From NCBI GenBank assembly GCA_009691255.1, contig SHUT01000002.1, positions 1 through 64,000 of the forward strand: a stretch of DNA of 64,000 bases, written 5' to 3'. Positions 55,280 through 64,000 of the stretch are shown piece by piece. A model generated the notes under the pieces. It was not told where the DNA came from, did no database searches, and worked only from the letters and a program-made list of their open reading frames with translations. Position numbers and translations under genes: made by a program. The first letter of the stretch is position 1, and every line of letters starts with the position of its first letter. The stretch comes from Ilumatobacteraceae bacterium (lineage in GTDB: Bacteria > Actinomycetota > Acidimicrobiia > Acidimicrobiales > Ilumatobacteraceae).

Positions 55280-56377
55280 CTAGGGTCTTATTTCGTAAAA
55301 CGCATTAACTGAGTGCTCGATATCGAGTTGCGTAAAGCGTGAGAAACCTGCAGCCTCTGCCATCGACTTGGCGCGGGTGGCACTGAATCCAAGTGTTCCG
55401 AGTCCTGCGCCATCAGCGCTCGACATTGCAGACGACATACAGCTCAAGATGCTGATTCCATACATCAGCGAGGCCATCGGGTTCTTTGCCATATTCTGTT
55501 CAAGACCATCGAGCGCCTTGATGTCTACGAGCAACCAAACGCCGTCATCCTTTAAGGCACCCCTAATTGTTTGCATCATTTCTTGCGGATGGGTCATGTC
55601 ATGAATGCAGTCAAACGTCATGACGAAATCAACCGATCGGTCCTGAAGAATAGGTTCAGTTCGTGGATCGACAAACTTGATATTAGAAAGATTCTTTTCA
55701 GCCTGACGCACTTTGGCTCGCTCGAGTGCGTAATGCGAAATGTCGTAACCCTTGAACTGACTTTTTGGAAACGTCTGTGCCAGCAACATTGCAGCGCCAC
55801 CCGCGCCGCAGCCAATGTCTACGACAGATGCACCTTCGCTTAGGCGTTGCTCTAATCCTTGAATCGCTGGAACCACAACTGGCAAAAGAAATGTCTGATT
55901 CCATGGCTCAAAACTGCGCTCTATTCCGACCGCGCCTTCTGGGCCGTGCGAGTCGTAGTCGAATCCAAGCCCTGTGCGAAAAGATGCCGGCATATCTTCA
56001 AGTGCTCGCATTGTCTGGGGAAGTCTGTGAAACATTCCCATTCCGTATGCCGGATGATCGGGCGATACCAAAACCGCTACTGCCTCATCTGTTAGTCCGA
56101 ATCTGACCTCGCCGTCTGCTGATGTATGTGCTGTTATCAACTTGGCGGCGGCTTGGTTGTAGGCCCACTCGCGCACCCAACGTTCGTGCAAGCCACAACC
56201 AACAGCAAGTTCTTGTGATGTGATATTTGAATTCTCAGCAAGAAAAGCGTAGAGCCCAAGTCGGTCACCTAGGTGAATCATTCCGGCCGTCACAGCGCCT
56301 TCTAGTTTGCTAAAGACTCCAAACGAGAACATTCTGACGGCATCCGGTTGAGCATTGGTGGCACGAGTAGTTGTCAT
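55280..56377 (-). CDS. class I SAM-dependent methyltransferase with N-terminal winged-helix region (Rv2258c-like)
   Basis: 'FSFGVFSKLEGAVTAGMIHLGDRLGLYAFLAE', 'SVVDIGCGAGGAAMLLAQTFPKSQFKGYDIS'; ATG 56377. Confidence 0.9.
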   Translation of the reverse strand: MTTTRATNAQPDAVRMFSFGVFSKLEGAVTAGMIHLGDRLGLYAFLAENSNITSQELAVGCGLHERWVREWAYNQAAAKLITAHTSADGEVRFGLTDEAVAVLVSPDHPAYGMGMFHRLPQTMRALEDMPASFRTGLGFDYDSHGPEGAVGIERSFEPWNQTFLLPVVVPAIQGLEQRLSEGASVVDIGCGAGGAAMLLAQTFPKSQFKGYDISHYALERAKVRQAEKNLSNIKFVDPRTEPILQDRSVDFVMTFDCIHDMTHPQEMMQTIRGALKDDGVWLLVDIKALDGLEQNMAKNPMASLMYGISILSCMSSAMSSADGAGLGTLGFSATRAKSMAEAAGFSRFTQLDIEHSVNAFYEIRP

Positions 56378-56397
56378 AATCCGAACATAATCCTTAG

Positions 56398-57075
56398 TCA
56401 AACAGTACGCATAGTCACCGGAAGATGTTCATCGCCCGAGAGTCTTGTCAGACCAAAGGTATGCCCGTCACCAAGTTCGAATGACTGAATTCTGCTGACG
56501 GTTGCGTGGCCAATCACAAAGCGCTCCCATTCCCATGGCGTGGCCGTCAGTCCAAGCAGATGACAAAGCACCACGCTGTTGGTGCCACCGTGCGCTACGA
56601 AAGCGATTTTTTGATGCGGGTTATCCATTGTCCAGACCGGCAGGTCATTTCGCTGTCGCACGACGCCGTGGCGTAGCAAGAAGTCTGTGCAACCCGCGTG
56701 GATTCGTTCAACGAAATCGCTTACTGCCTCGCCTCCGTCCAGACCCTGCCAACGCAAATGAGAGTCTTTGTTACGTTGAGCCTTATACGCTTCGGCAGCC
56801 TTTTCTTGAGGGGTTCCATGCCAAATCGGGTCACGTATTTCTTCCAGCCAATCTTCGATGACTAACTGTCGTGAGAGTCCCTGCAAAATTGGTTGACTGG
56901 TTTGGCGGGTTCGCAACAATGGTGACACAAGAACTTCATCAAAGTGCTCGCCTGCCAAAAAATCTCCAAGAAGTTCAGCTTGTTGCCGCCCGCGCTCGGT
57001 AAGTGGAGGGTTACTGATATTGACACCATCTTTCACCCATTCAGGTTCGGCATGTCGAAGAAGTACTATTTCCAT
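56398..57075 (-). CDS. histidine phosphatase family protein
   Basis: 225 aa; 'MEIVLLRHAEPEWV', 'VSPLLRTRQTSQPIL', 'KIAFVAHGGTNSVVLCHLLGL'. Confidence 0.92.
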   Translation of the reverse strand: MEIVLLRHAEPEWVKDGVNISNPPLTERGRQQAELLGDFLAGEHFDEVLVSPLLRTRQTSQPILQGLSRQLVIEDWLEEIRDPIWHGTPQEKAAEAYKAQRNKDSHLRWQGLDGGEAVSDFVERIHAGCTDFLLRHGVVRQRNDLPVWTMDNPHQKIAFVAHGGTNSVVLCHLLGLTATPWEWERFVIGHATVSRIQSFELGDGHTFGLTRLSGDEHLPVTMRTV

Positions 57076-57106
57076 TTGAACATTCTATGACATAGAGACT
57101 TTGTTG

Positions 57107-57853
57107 TTAATTCGTTGGGACTTTGAAGTCGATAGCGCATGTATCGAATGCTTTTTGAAACTGCCCTTGGTATTGCTCGATACTTGCTGTTGCTGAACTG
57201 ACGTCAACTATGCCTTGCAGCGCTGAACCCAGACAATTGACCTGCGCGTCGGTGATGGTCAAGCCAAACAAAGTTGCCACCAAAACTCCGGTGGCGCGAG
57301 CATCTGATGCATTGTCAGTCACACCCATTGGGGGGTCAGTGGCGGTGGGGCTGGGTTGTTCGGGCAAAGGCAGGGTTGATCCCGAGGCGTCCCCAGCCGG
57401 CAATGACGTGGAGACGCCACAAAGAGACTGCGTGTATTCATTCACCACGGCAATAGCATCGCTTACAACCTTGTCACCAAATTTTGTCATTGCTGCTTGC
57501 ACGTTGGAATTGGTAGCCACTGCTGCAATATCCCACTCTACTTTGTCAAGTGCTTTACTCAATTCCTGAAAAGATAAGCGAACCTGCTGCGTTCTTCTTT
57601 TGATTGCATCCGAAGCGTCTACGTCGAGTGCGTCGAGTGCATACAAAGATCGTTCTATGTCGTTATGTAGTTCAGAAGAAGTCATTGCGCCAACTATGTC
57701 AGACCCGTTTGTAAGGCCGTACAGGATACTAGAGATATCAATCGTCGAAGAGCACGCCGTCGTTGATGCTCTTGAGTCGCAACCCACCAACATCACAATG
57801 CCCACCGCAATCCACAACATGGTCTGCAGATGATGAGATCTTAAGACAGTCAT
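57107..57853 (-). CDS. putative lipoprotein, unknown function
   Basis: N-term 'MTVLRSHHLQTMLWIAVGIVMLVGCDSRAS' with lipobox-like LVGC. Confidence 0.75.
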   Translation of the reverse strand: MTVLRSHHLQTMLWIAVGIVMLVGCDSRASTTACSSTIDISSILYGLTNGSDIVGAMTSSELHNDIERSLYALDALDVDASDAIKRRTQQVRLSFQELSKALDKVEWDIAAVATNSNVQAAMTKFGDKVVSDAIAVVNEYTQSLCGVSTSLPAGDASGSTLPLPEQPSPTATDPPMGVTDNASDARATGVLVATLFGLTITDAQVNCLGSALQGIVDVSSATASIEQYQGQFQKAFDTCAIDFKVPTN

Positions 57854-57957
57854 GCCTCTCCATTCTGCCCTCTCCCGAGCAGTCACTGGTGTTTTGTCAC
57901 TACACGTAAGGAGCCCTTAGCAATGCCAGAGACAGTGCTGCTGGATAAGATGACAAA

Positions 57958-58473
57958 ATGAACGAGATAGACCTTGGAATCTTAATTATACGTGTGGCCT
58001 TTGGGGCATCATTGGCCTATCACGGCGTCAATAAAATTATTTCTAAAGGCGGCTTGTCAGGTACCGCTGGTTGGTTTGCAAGCCTGGGCATGAAATCTCC
58101 CGCACTACAAGCCAAACTCGCCGCTACTACCGAAATAGCTGCCGGCCTTCTATTTGCCGTGGGCCTTGTGACACCTTTGGCCGCTGGTGCAATGCTTGCC
58201 TTGATGGTGGTCGCAATTGTCACTGTTCATGCCAAAGTTGGCTATTTCATATTCTTGCCTAATGGTGGTTGGGAATATTGCGCTGCAATCGCAATTGTTG
58301 CTGTAGGTATCGCATCAACAGGGGCTGGGTCTGTGTCATTAGATAATGCACTAGATCTTGATTTCGGAAGGAGCGGCATGGCGATAGCGATAGGCCTTGG
58401 ACTGGCCAGTGCGGCTGCGCAACTCGCCTTGTTCTATCGACCCGCATCGGTCAAGAAGTCCGTCACTGAATGA
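57958..58473 (+). CDS. DoxX-family membrane protein
   Basis: 171 aa; 'LIIRVAFGASLAYHGVNKIISKGGLSGTAGWFASLGMKSP', four TM helices. Confidence 0.92.
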   Translation: MNEIDLGILIIRVAFGASLAYHGVNKIISKGGLSGTAGWFASLGMKSPALQAKLAATTEIAAGLLFAVGLVTPLAAGAMLALMVVAIVTVHAKVGYFIFLPNGGWEYCAAIAIVAVGIASTGAGSVSLDNALDLDFGRSGMAIAIGLGLASAAAQLALFYRPASVKKSVTE

Positions 58474-58988
58474 CGAATAAAAAGTTTGGACAACTAGCGC
58501 TTGTTGTTATCTGCATCGGGATTGCCGCGATGTGGGTGTATGCGTTTATCTTTGCGTCTAAAGAGTCGGCGAATAAGATCAAAGATTCTGCTTGGAGTCA
58601 ACGCGCAAATGTAATTTGCGAATCAGCGCGCACCCAGCGCACTGGCCTTCAAGACCTTCGCAGAATTAATATTACTGACCCGGCAGCGATGCACATCAGG
58701 GCAGATATCGCTGAAAAAGCAACTACAACATTGACAGAGATGCTTGATGCGATTGAAAAATCTCAACCAACTGATGCCAAGGGACTCGCTCTTGTTCCGC
58801 TCTGGATCGCTGATTATCGGGTGTATATCTCTGATCGTGGCAGGTACATCGCAAAATTGCGCGACGGAAAAAGTGGAAGACTTAATGAAACCTTGGTTGA
58901 AGGTGTACCGATCAGCGAAAAGATTTCAAAGTTCGCCCGAGAAAACCGAATGACCTCTTGTCAAGTTCCCTACGATCTTGTGTCATAG
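58470..58988 (+). CDS. membrane-anchored hypothetical protein
   Basis: 172 aa; N-terminal TM 'LALVVICIGIAAMWVYAFIFA'; 4-bp overlap with the DoxX gene. Confidence 0.75.
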   Translation: MTNKKFGQLALVVICIGIAAMWVYAFIFASKESANKIKDSAWSQRANVICESARTQRTGLQDLRRINITDPAAMHIRADIAEKATTTLTEMLDAIEKSQPTDAKGLALVPLWIADYRVYISDRGRYIAKLRDGKSGRLNETLVEGVPISEKISKFARENRMTSCQVPYDLVS

Positions 58989-59009
58989 CAACTTGCATTG
59001 ACGGGACAA

Positions 59010-59642
59010 CTACTGACTCGGTGGTTTTTGAATACTTAGCCATGTGCCGTCAATAAATTGTCGTATTACACGCGCTGGTGCGCCAACGGCAACTGAGTAA
59101 TCCGGCAAGTCGCAGGTGACAACGGAGTTGGCGCCGACAACAACATGTCGCCCTATCGTGACGCCTGGAAGCACAATTGATCCGTGTCCCAACCAAGAGC
59201 CATCCCCGATACGAACAGCTCTTTCAGGTTGCGTCTGTTGCGAAATCACACGAGAGATATCTTCGTAGCCATGGTTCTGGTCGGTGATGTAGACATGGTG
59301 TCCTGTCCAAACATCATTGCCAATATCAATACTGAAATGACCAACTATTCCGCTCCCCCGCCCGATCAGACAGCGATCGCCGATACGTACAACTGGTGAA
59401 GTAACACACAACTGTCCAGGCATCATTCCGGCAGACAAAGCCACGTGTTGGCCGATCATGGTGTGAGATCCGATCGAAATAAATTCCTCGTTAAAAATGG
59501 TCGTTGGTGGCCACATAATGATGCTGCGGTCTCCGAACGAAGCGAACTTTCGGCCACGTTTGCTGCTCGGACCAATCGCTGCCCAACGCGCCAGAGTCTC
59601 TTGAGAATTGGCATACACGGCGCCCAGGAAAGCCTTCATCAC
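59010..59642 (-). CDS. acyltransferase with left-handed beta-helix (hexapeptide repeats)
   Basis: 210 aa; 'IGRGSGIVGHFSIDIGNDVWTGHHVYITDQNHGYEDISRVI', 'LGHGSIVLPGVTIGRHVVVGANSVVTCDLPDYSVAVGAPARVIRQ'. Confidence 0.92.
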   Translation of the reverse strand: MMKAFLGAVYANSQETLARWAAIGPSSKRGRKFASFGDRSIIMWPPTTIFNEEFISIGSHTMIGQHVALSAGMMPGQLCVTSPVVRIGDRCLIGRGSGIVGHFSIDIGNDVWTGHHVYITDQNHGYEDISRVISQQTQPERAVRIGDGSWLGHGSIVLPGVTIGRHVVVGANSVVTCDLPDYSVAVGAPARVIRQFIDGTWLSIQKPPSQ

Positions 59643-59717
59643 ATGCCCACGCTACAAACAACCACAGTAAAGCCACAAGGCTTGGCTCAATCCCCTCTGA
59701 TCCTGCTCTCTGTAGAG

Positions 59718-59732
59718 CCGTATGTCATACGG
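59718..59732. promoter_or_regulatory. inverted repeat CCGTATG-T-CATACGG in the divergent region upstream of panB
   Basis: 7-bp perfect arms, 1-nt centre; direct reading. Confidence 0.45.
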
Positions 59733-59835
59733 GCTTGACGTTTTAGAAGTAGCGACGCGCCTCAAGACGCCTTAGCATGACGATGCCTGCTGGGCAACGA
59801 GTTCCCACCCTTGATCCACCATTGTCGGAGTTTTC

Positions 59836-60663
59836 ATGACCATTGCACCCACACAGCGACCAAAGTTCACAGTGCCCATGTTGGCGACATGCAAGACAGC
59901 ACAAAAAAAAATCGCGATGATTACGGCCTACGACGCCACCTTTGCGTGCATTGTCGATGCAGCCGGAGTTGACATTATTTTGGTCGGCGATTCTGTAGCA
60001 ACCGTATTTCAGGGCGAACGCACAACACTTCCAGTCACTCTTTGGGAAATGGAATATCACACCAGGCTCGTTGCAAAAACTCGACCGCGTGCAATGATCG
60101 TGGGTGATTTACCATTTGGCACTTATCAAGTATCGCCAGAACTCGCTGTCACTCACAGCGTTGCACTACTTAAAGCTGGCGCAGAGTGCGTCAAACTCGA
60201 AGGCGGCATTCACATGGCTTCCGCAATCCAGGCAATTACTCGTGCTGACATTCCGGTGATGGGACACATCGGTCTGACGCCACAGAGCTATCACCGCATG
60301 GGGGGCAACAAAGTCCAGGGGCGCACCGACGGCATTGATCCAGGCGGCCGTGACCGACTGCTCGAAGATGCGCACGCCGTAGAGCAAGCTGGTGCATGCG
60401 CGCTGGTAATTGAGGGTATTCCAGGCGAACTCGCGCACGAGATAACTGAAAAGGTTTCAATTCCAACTATCGGAATTGGTGCAGGCATCTATTGCGATGG
60501 CCAAGTTTTAGTTTTACATGATGCATTAGGACTAAGCGGGAGGTCTTTTTCGTTTACTAAAGCCTACGCAGCGTTGCGTACAACAAGTATTGATGCAATT
60601 TCAAGATACGTTGACGAAGTACGAACCGGAACTTGGCCTGACGATTCTCACACTTTTCATTAG
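59836..60663 (+). CDS. panB: 3-methyl-2-oxobutanoate hydroxymethyltransferase
   Basis: 275 aa; 'IAMITAYDATFACIVDAAGVDIILVGDSVATVFQG', 'MGHIGLTPQSYHRMGGNKVQGR', 'TIGIGAGIYCDGQVLVLHDALGL'. Confidence 0.96.
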   Translation: MTIAPTQRPKFTVPMLATCKTAQKKIAMITAYDATFACIVDAAGVDIILVGDSVATVFQGERTTLPVTLWEMEYHTRLVAKTRPRAMIVGDLPFGTYQVSPELAVTHSVALLKAGAECVKLEGGIHMASAIQAITRADIPVMGHIGLTPQSYHRMGGNKVQGRTDGIDPGGRDRLLEDAHAVEQAGACALVIEGIPGELAHEITEKVSIPTIGIGAGIYCDGQVLVLHDALGLSGRSFSFTKAYAALRTTSIDAISRYVDEVRTGTWPDDSHTFH

Positions 60664-60681
60664 ACCTGCTGTCTATATTTT

Positions 60682-61530
60682 ATGGAAATCTTTGACCAGC
60701 CTCACAAGATGCGTGAGTGGTCACGTTGGCAACGCACAAACAACTCAACCACTGGTTGTGTTCCCACTATGGGAGCGCTGCATGATGGACATCGACGCCT
60801 GATCGAGACTGCATTAAGCGAATGTGACCAAGTCATAGTCACGGTTTTTGTCAATCAACTTCAATTTAATAATGCAGATGATTACAACAAATATCCTCGA
60901 CTTTTAGATGCCGATATTTATTTATGCGCTGATTTAGGTGTTGGTGCGCTCTATTGCCCTTCGTCCCAAACCATGTATCCACCAGACTTCGAAACCCATG
61001 TGCAGCCAGGATCTGCTGCAGCGACAATGGAGGGTGAATTTCGGCCAGGACATTTTGCTGGAGTAGCAACCGTAGTTAGCAAACTATTTAATGCGACCGA
61101 GCCAGACCGAGCTTATTTTGGCGCAAAAGATTATCAGCAGCTTGCAGTTATCAAGCGCATGGTTATCGATTTAGACATGGGCATCAAGATAATTTCTATT
61201 CCAACGGTTCGTCAACCAAACGGATTGGCGCTATCAAGTCGTAATGCGGGGTTGAGCCCCGAGCAGAACACAACGGCGAGCATTATTTATCAGGGTCTTC
61301 AAGCAGCAAACCAAGCTTTTAATCAAGGCGAACGTACTGCATCCGTGCTTAAGTCGATTGTGGCTGATACTTATGCTGCTCAACCCGAAGCACGAGTTGA
61401 ATATACTGAAATTTTCGATTCCGACACATTGACGCCGATCTCCAAAATTACTGATGCAAGAACCATTATGGCTGTTGCTGTATGGTTCGGCGATGTGCGA
61501 CTTATCGACAATATCGAATTCACGGCGTAG
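60682..61530 (+). CDS. panC: pantoate--beta-alanine ligase
   Basis: 282 aa; 'GCVPTMGALHDGHRRLIETA', 'FRPGHFAGVATVVSKLFNATEPDRAYFGAKDYQQLAVIKRMV', 'ALSSRNAGLSPEQ'. Confidence 0.96.
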   Translation: MEIFDQPHKMREWSRWQRTNNSTTGCVPTMGALHDGHRRLIETALSECDQVIVTVFVNQLQFNNADDYNKYPRLLDADIYLCADLGVGALYCPSSQTMYPPDFETHVQPGSAAATMEGEFRPGHFAGVATVVSKLFNATEPDRAYFGAKDYQQLAVIKRMVIDLDMGIKIISIPTVRQPNGLALSSRNAGLSPEQNTTASIIYQGLQAANQAFNQGERTASVLKSIVADTYAAQPEARVEYTEIFDSDTLTPISKITDARTIMAVAVWFGDVRLIDNIEFTA

Positions 61531-61537
61531 ATAGACA

Positions 61538-62935
61538 TTGACAAAGACTGTGCCGTTTGCATCCTGGCCGAGCTCTCTGTGGCGAGATAATTCGCTCTCC
61601 CACGCCTTTTGCTCCGCTACGGCCGATATTGAGTGTGATGTTTGCATCGTCGGCGCCGGCTTCTCGGGGCTATGGACGGCTGCACATCTCCTGTCGCTAG
61701 ATCCAGAAAAAAAAATAGTAGTTATCGATGCTGCTCAACCCGGGTTTGGCGCAAGCGGTCGAAACGGCGGTTGGTGTAGTGCTTTCTTGCCAATGTCGCT
61801 AGATGCAATTGCTGCTCGTTCGTCTAGAGAATCTGCCATCTTGATGCAAAGGGCAATGAACGACACAATAAGCGAGATTGGGCAATTCATCTCTGATCAT
61901 AAGGTCGAATGTAGTTGGGTTGCGGGTGGCACCCTGCATAGCGCCACTAATCCAGCCCACCTATCTCGCCTGCGTGCAGATGTAGATCGTTATCGGACAT
62001 ACGGCTTTGGAGACGAGCACATCGCGCTTCTTTCTGGCACGGCAGCTGCCCAACGCATTAACGCAAGCAACACTATTGGGGCGACTTATTCGCCACATTG
62101 TGCAGCTCTACACCCTGGTCAACTTATTGACGGTCTTGTAAAACACTGCGTTGCAAATGGCGTAATGATTTATGGTGATACGCGCGTCGTTGACATTGCG
62201 CCGCACTGCGTTACTGCCAAAGCATCAGACAGTCGAGTGCAAATCAAGGCCAACCAAATCGTGCGCGCTACCGAGGGCTACACGTCGGCAATGGTTCAAT
62301 CCCATCGAGATCTCGTGCCCGTGTATTCGTACATGATCGCGACCGAACCGCTACCACAGAGTGTCTGGGACTCAATCGGGTGGCAACAGAGGGAGACTTT
62401 TGCTGATGCTCGAAATATGGTTATCTACGCCCAGCGAACAGCAGATAACAGAATCGCTTTTGGTGGTCGTGGCGCACCGTATCGATTTGGCAGTGCGGTT
62501 AATTCCAAGTTTGACGATGACTCTGCTGTTCATCGCAAAATCACCAGCACCATGCATGCTTTGTTCCCCGATACTCAAGATGCCCTAATTACTCACCATT
62601 GGGGAGGACCATTGGGCATCGCACGAGACTGGTTTGCGGGCGTCACGCTTGATGAGACAACGGGACTTGCAACATTGGGGGGTTATGTCGGTGATGGCGT
62701 GGCGGCTTCCTATCTAGCTGCTAAAACACTTGCTCATTTAGTGACAGGAACTAGCGAATCTGTGACAAGGCTGCCTTGGGCTCAGCATGTTTCGCCAAAG
62801 TGGGAACCAGAGCCTCTTCGGTGGTTAGGAATTAACGCACTACTTAAAGTCCCCGCTCTTGCCGACGCCAGAGAAGCTCGCACTAAAAAACCCAGTTCTT
62901 GGTTGTTGGGGATTCTTGGCAAATTCACCAAATAA
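61538..62935 (+). CDS. FAD-dependent oxidoreductase (DAO / gamma-glutamylputrescine oxidase-like)
   Basis: 465 aa; 'IECDVCIVGAGFSGLWTAAHLLSLDPEKKIVVIDAAQPGFGASGRNGGWCSAFLP'; non-ATG start likely. Confidence 0.93.
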   Translation: MTKTVPFASWPSSLWRDNSLSHAFCSATADIECDVCIVGAGFSGLWTAAHLLSLDPEKKIVVIDAAQPGFGASGRNGGWCSAFLPMSLDAIAARSSRESAILMQRAMNDTISEIGQFISDHKVECSWVAGGTLHSATNPAHLSRLRADVDRYRTYGFGDEHIALLSGTAAAQRINASNTIGATYSPHCAALHPGQLIDGLVKHCVANGVMIYGDTRVVDIAPHCVTAKASDSRVQIKANQIVRATEGYTSAMVQSHRDLVPVYSYMIATEPLPQSVWDSIGWQQRETFADARNMVIYAQRTADNRIAFGGRGAPYRFGSAVNSKFDDDSAVHRKITSTMHALFPDTQDALITHHWGGPLGIARDWFAGVTLDETTGLATLGGYVGDGVAASYLAAKTLAHLVTGTSESVTRLPWAQHVSPKWEPEPLRWLGINALLKVPALADAREARTKKPSSWLLGILGKFTK

Positions 62936-62938
62936 AAC

Positions 62939-64000
62939 TTAGCGGTGCAAGCCCGGGCGTTGCTGTGCCACCTTTAGTCGCACAGTGAATACTGAGTCTC
63001 CAGACATTACGCCGCCGCGAGAAAACAAGCGACCGTGTTGCCAATTGGACAAACCTAGTTCTGGGCGTAAAAGTGCAAACTGGCCATCCACCCAACGTGT
63101 GAACCCATCGCCGACAAAGGGCGCATTAACCGTTTTCCAGACTTGTTCTTTTTCGCCAGCGTCGGAAGTAATAACCGAGACTACAAAATTCGGACTGTAC
63201 TGGTTACATAAGCGAACTGCATTATCTACTGTGTCAACGGTGACGATTGCAAACTCGGGAACGTCTTCCCATTCGAACTCTTTAGCGAGATCTGATTCAG
63301 AGATCAGTTCAGCGTCGTGGCAATAAAGAGAGACAGTGGCTAGCGCCTCTTTTGTGGCGTGCACGCGGATTGTCCCTTGTCGTTGCGACGCCGCTCGCTG
63401 TGCTGCTTGGATAATCACCGGAATCTGAGTAGACATTGCGCCAGATACCACGCACACGGTGTTGAGCGTGTTGCAAACTTTACGATCTAAAGAATGTTCA
63501 ACGACTTGCCCGAGACGATCCACATCGGCCTTTTCGCCCACAATCATCCACGCTCCACCTGTGCCATGAAGACTTACCGCTGTCCCTGCCTGCTGAGCAA
63601 TTGAGCCAAGCTCAGCCACCGCCTCTCCTGATCCGCGGGCAACGGCTAGGGCCAGTCGCGGGTCATTAAACAGAGCCCAACCAGCAGCATGTTGGCGTGA
63701 CTCCACCAACACAACGCAACCAGCGGGCAATCCAGACTGAGCGAGCGCTGGCTCGATGACATGGGTCATCAACGCCCGTGCGGTACGCAGTGCATCGCTT
63801 CCGATCCTAAAGACAACGGTATTGCCAGAGCGCAGTACGCCTGTTGCATCGGCAAAAACATTTGGACGTCCTTCAAAAACAAATCCAACAACGCCTAACG
63901 GAGACCGCCACTGTTCGACAGACCACCCATCATGCTCTACGCGTGCGAGCAACTCTTGTTGATGAAGTGCCAAATCTCGCCATAGTTTAAATGCTTCAAT
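62939..64000 (-). CDS. proA: glutamate-5-semialdehyde dehydrogenase (ProA)-like aldehyde dehydrogenase, truncated at right window edge
   Basis: Frame stays open to 64000; 'SPLGVVGFVFEGRPNVFADATGVLRSGNTVVFRIGSDAL', 'SLDRKVCNTLNTVCVV'; C-terminal segment divergent from typical ProA. Confidence 0.8.
   Translation of the reverse strand: MEAFKLWRDLALHQQELLARVEHDGWSVEQWRSPLGVVGFVFEGRPNVFADATGVLRSGNTVVFRIGSDALRTARALMTHVIEPALAQSGLPAGCVVLVESRQHAAGWALFNDPRLALAVARGSGEAVAELGSIAQQAGTAVSLHGTGGAWMIVGEKADVDRLGQVVEHSLDRKVCNTLNTVCVVSGAMSTQIPVIIQAAQRAASQRQGTIRVHATKEALATVSLYCHDAELISESDLAKEFEWEDVPEFAIVTVDTVDNAVRLCNQYSPNFVVSVITSDAGEKEQVWKTVNAPFVGDGFTRWVDGQFALLRPELGLSNWQHGRLFSRGGVMSGDSVFTVRLKVAQQRPGLHR

Noticed and set aside
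55765-56106. 113-aa plus-strand ORF opposite the methyltransferase
   Set aside because: Shadow ORF antisense to a recognisable SAM methyltransferase.
1-64000. tRNA, rRNA, transposon, toxin-antitoxin or anti-phage defence system
   Set aside because: I scanned intergenic gaps and ORF products and saw no supporting motifs; absence is by eye only, and tRNAscan-SE, Infernal and DefenseFinder were not run.

Overview
This 64 kb window is chromosomal, compact and densely coding. It looks actinobacterial, with an Acidimicrobiia-like flavour; that placement is inferred from gene content, not phylogeny. The clearest landmark is a complete Pup-proteasome locus on the minus strand, reading mpa/arc - dop - pup (C-terminal GGQ) - prcB - prcA - pafA. 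It is followed by lepB, a divergent GDPD gene, tatA/B, tatC and a HelY/Ski2-like helicase. Other recognisable genes are WhiB, a DUF4193-like acidic protein, a duplicated ThyX-like protein, trmI, PBP4-type carboxypeptidase, an ADP-forming acyl-CoA synthetase, tkt-tal, typA, RNase D, cmk, guaB1-like, Sua5/TsaC, ctaA, an M23 endopeptidase with three peptidoglycan-binding repeats, panB-panC and a ProA-like dehydrogenase that runs off the right edge. I saw no rRNA, tRNA, CRISPR array, transposase or prophage block. The observations most worth following up are: (1) a 531-aa ThyX-like tandem duplication whose two halves appear to have complementary loss of signature residues; (2) a perfect 10-bp palindrome AACCTAGGTT found in two unrelated divergent intergenic regions (mpa/ferredoxin and PPOX/TetR-SnoaL), with related CCTAGG dyads upstream of thyX; (3) a TetR regulator fused to a SnoaL-like domain; (4) a possible structured leader that could mask the ribosome-binding site of the M23 endopeptidase gene; (5) a clean inverted-repeat operator between a TetR gene and a fatty-acid desaturase. 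Product calls come from motif recognition in the supplied translations. No database search was run.
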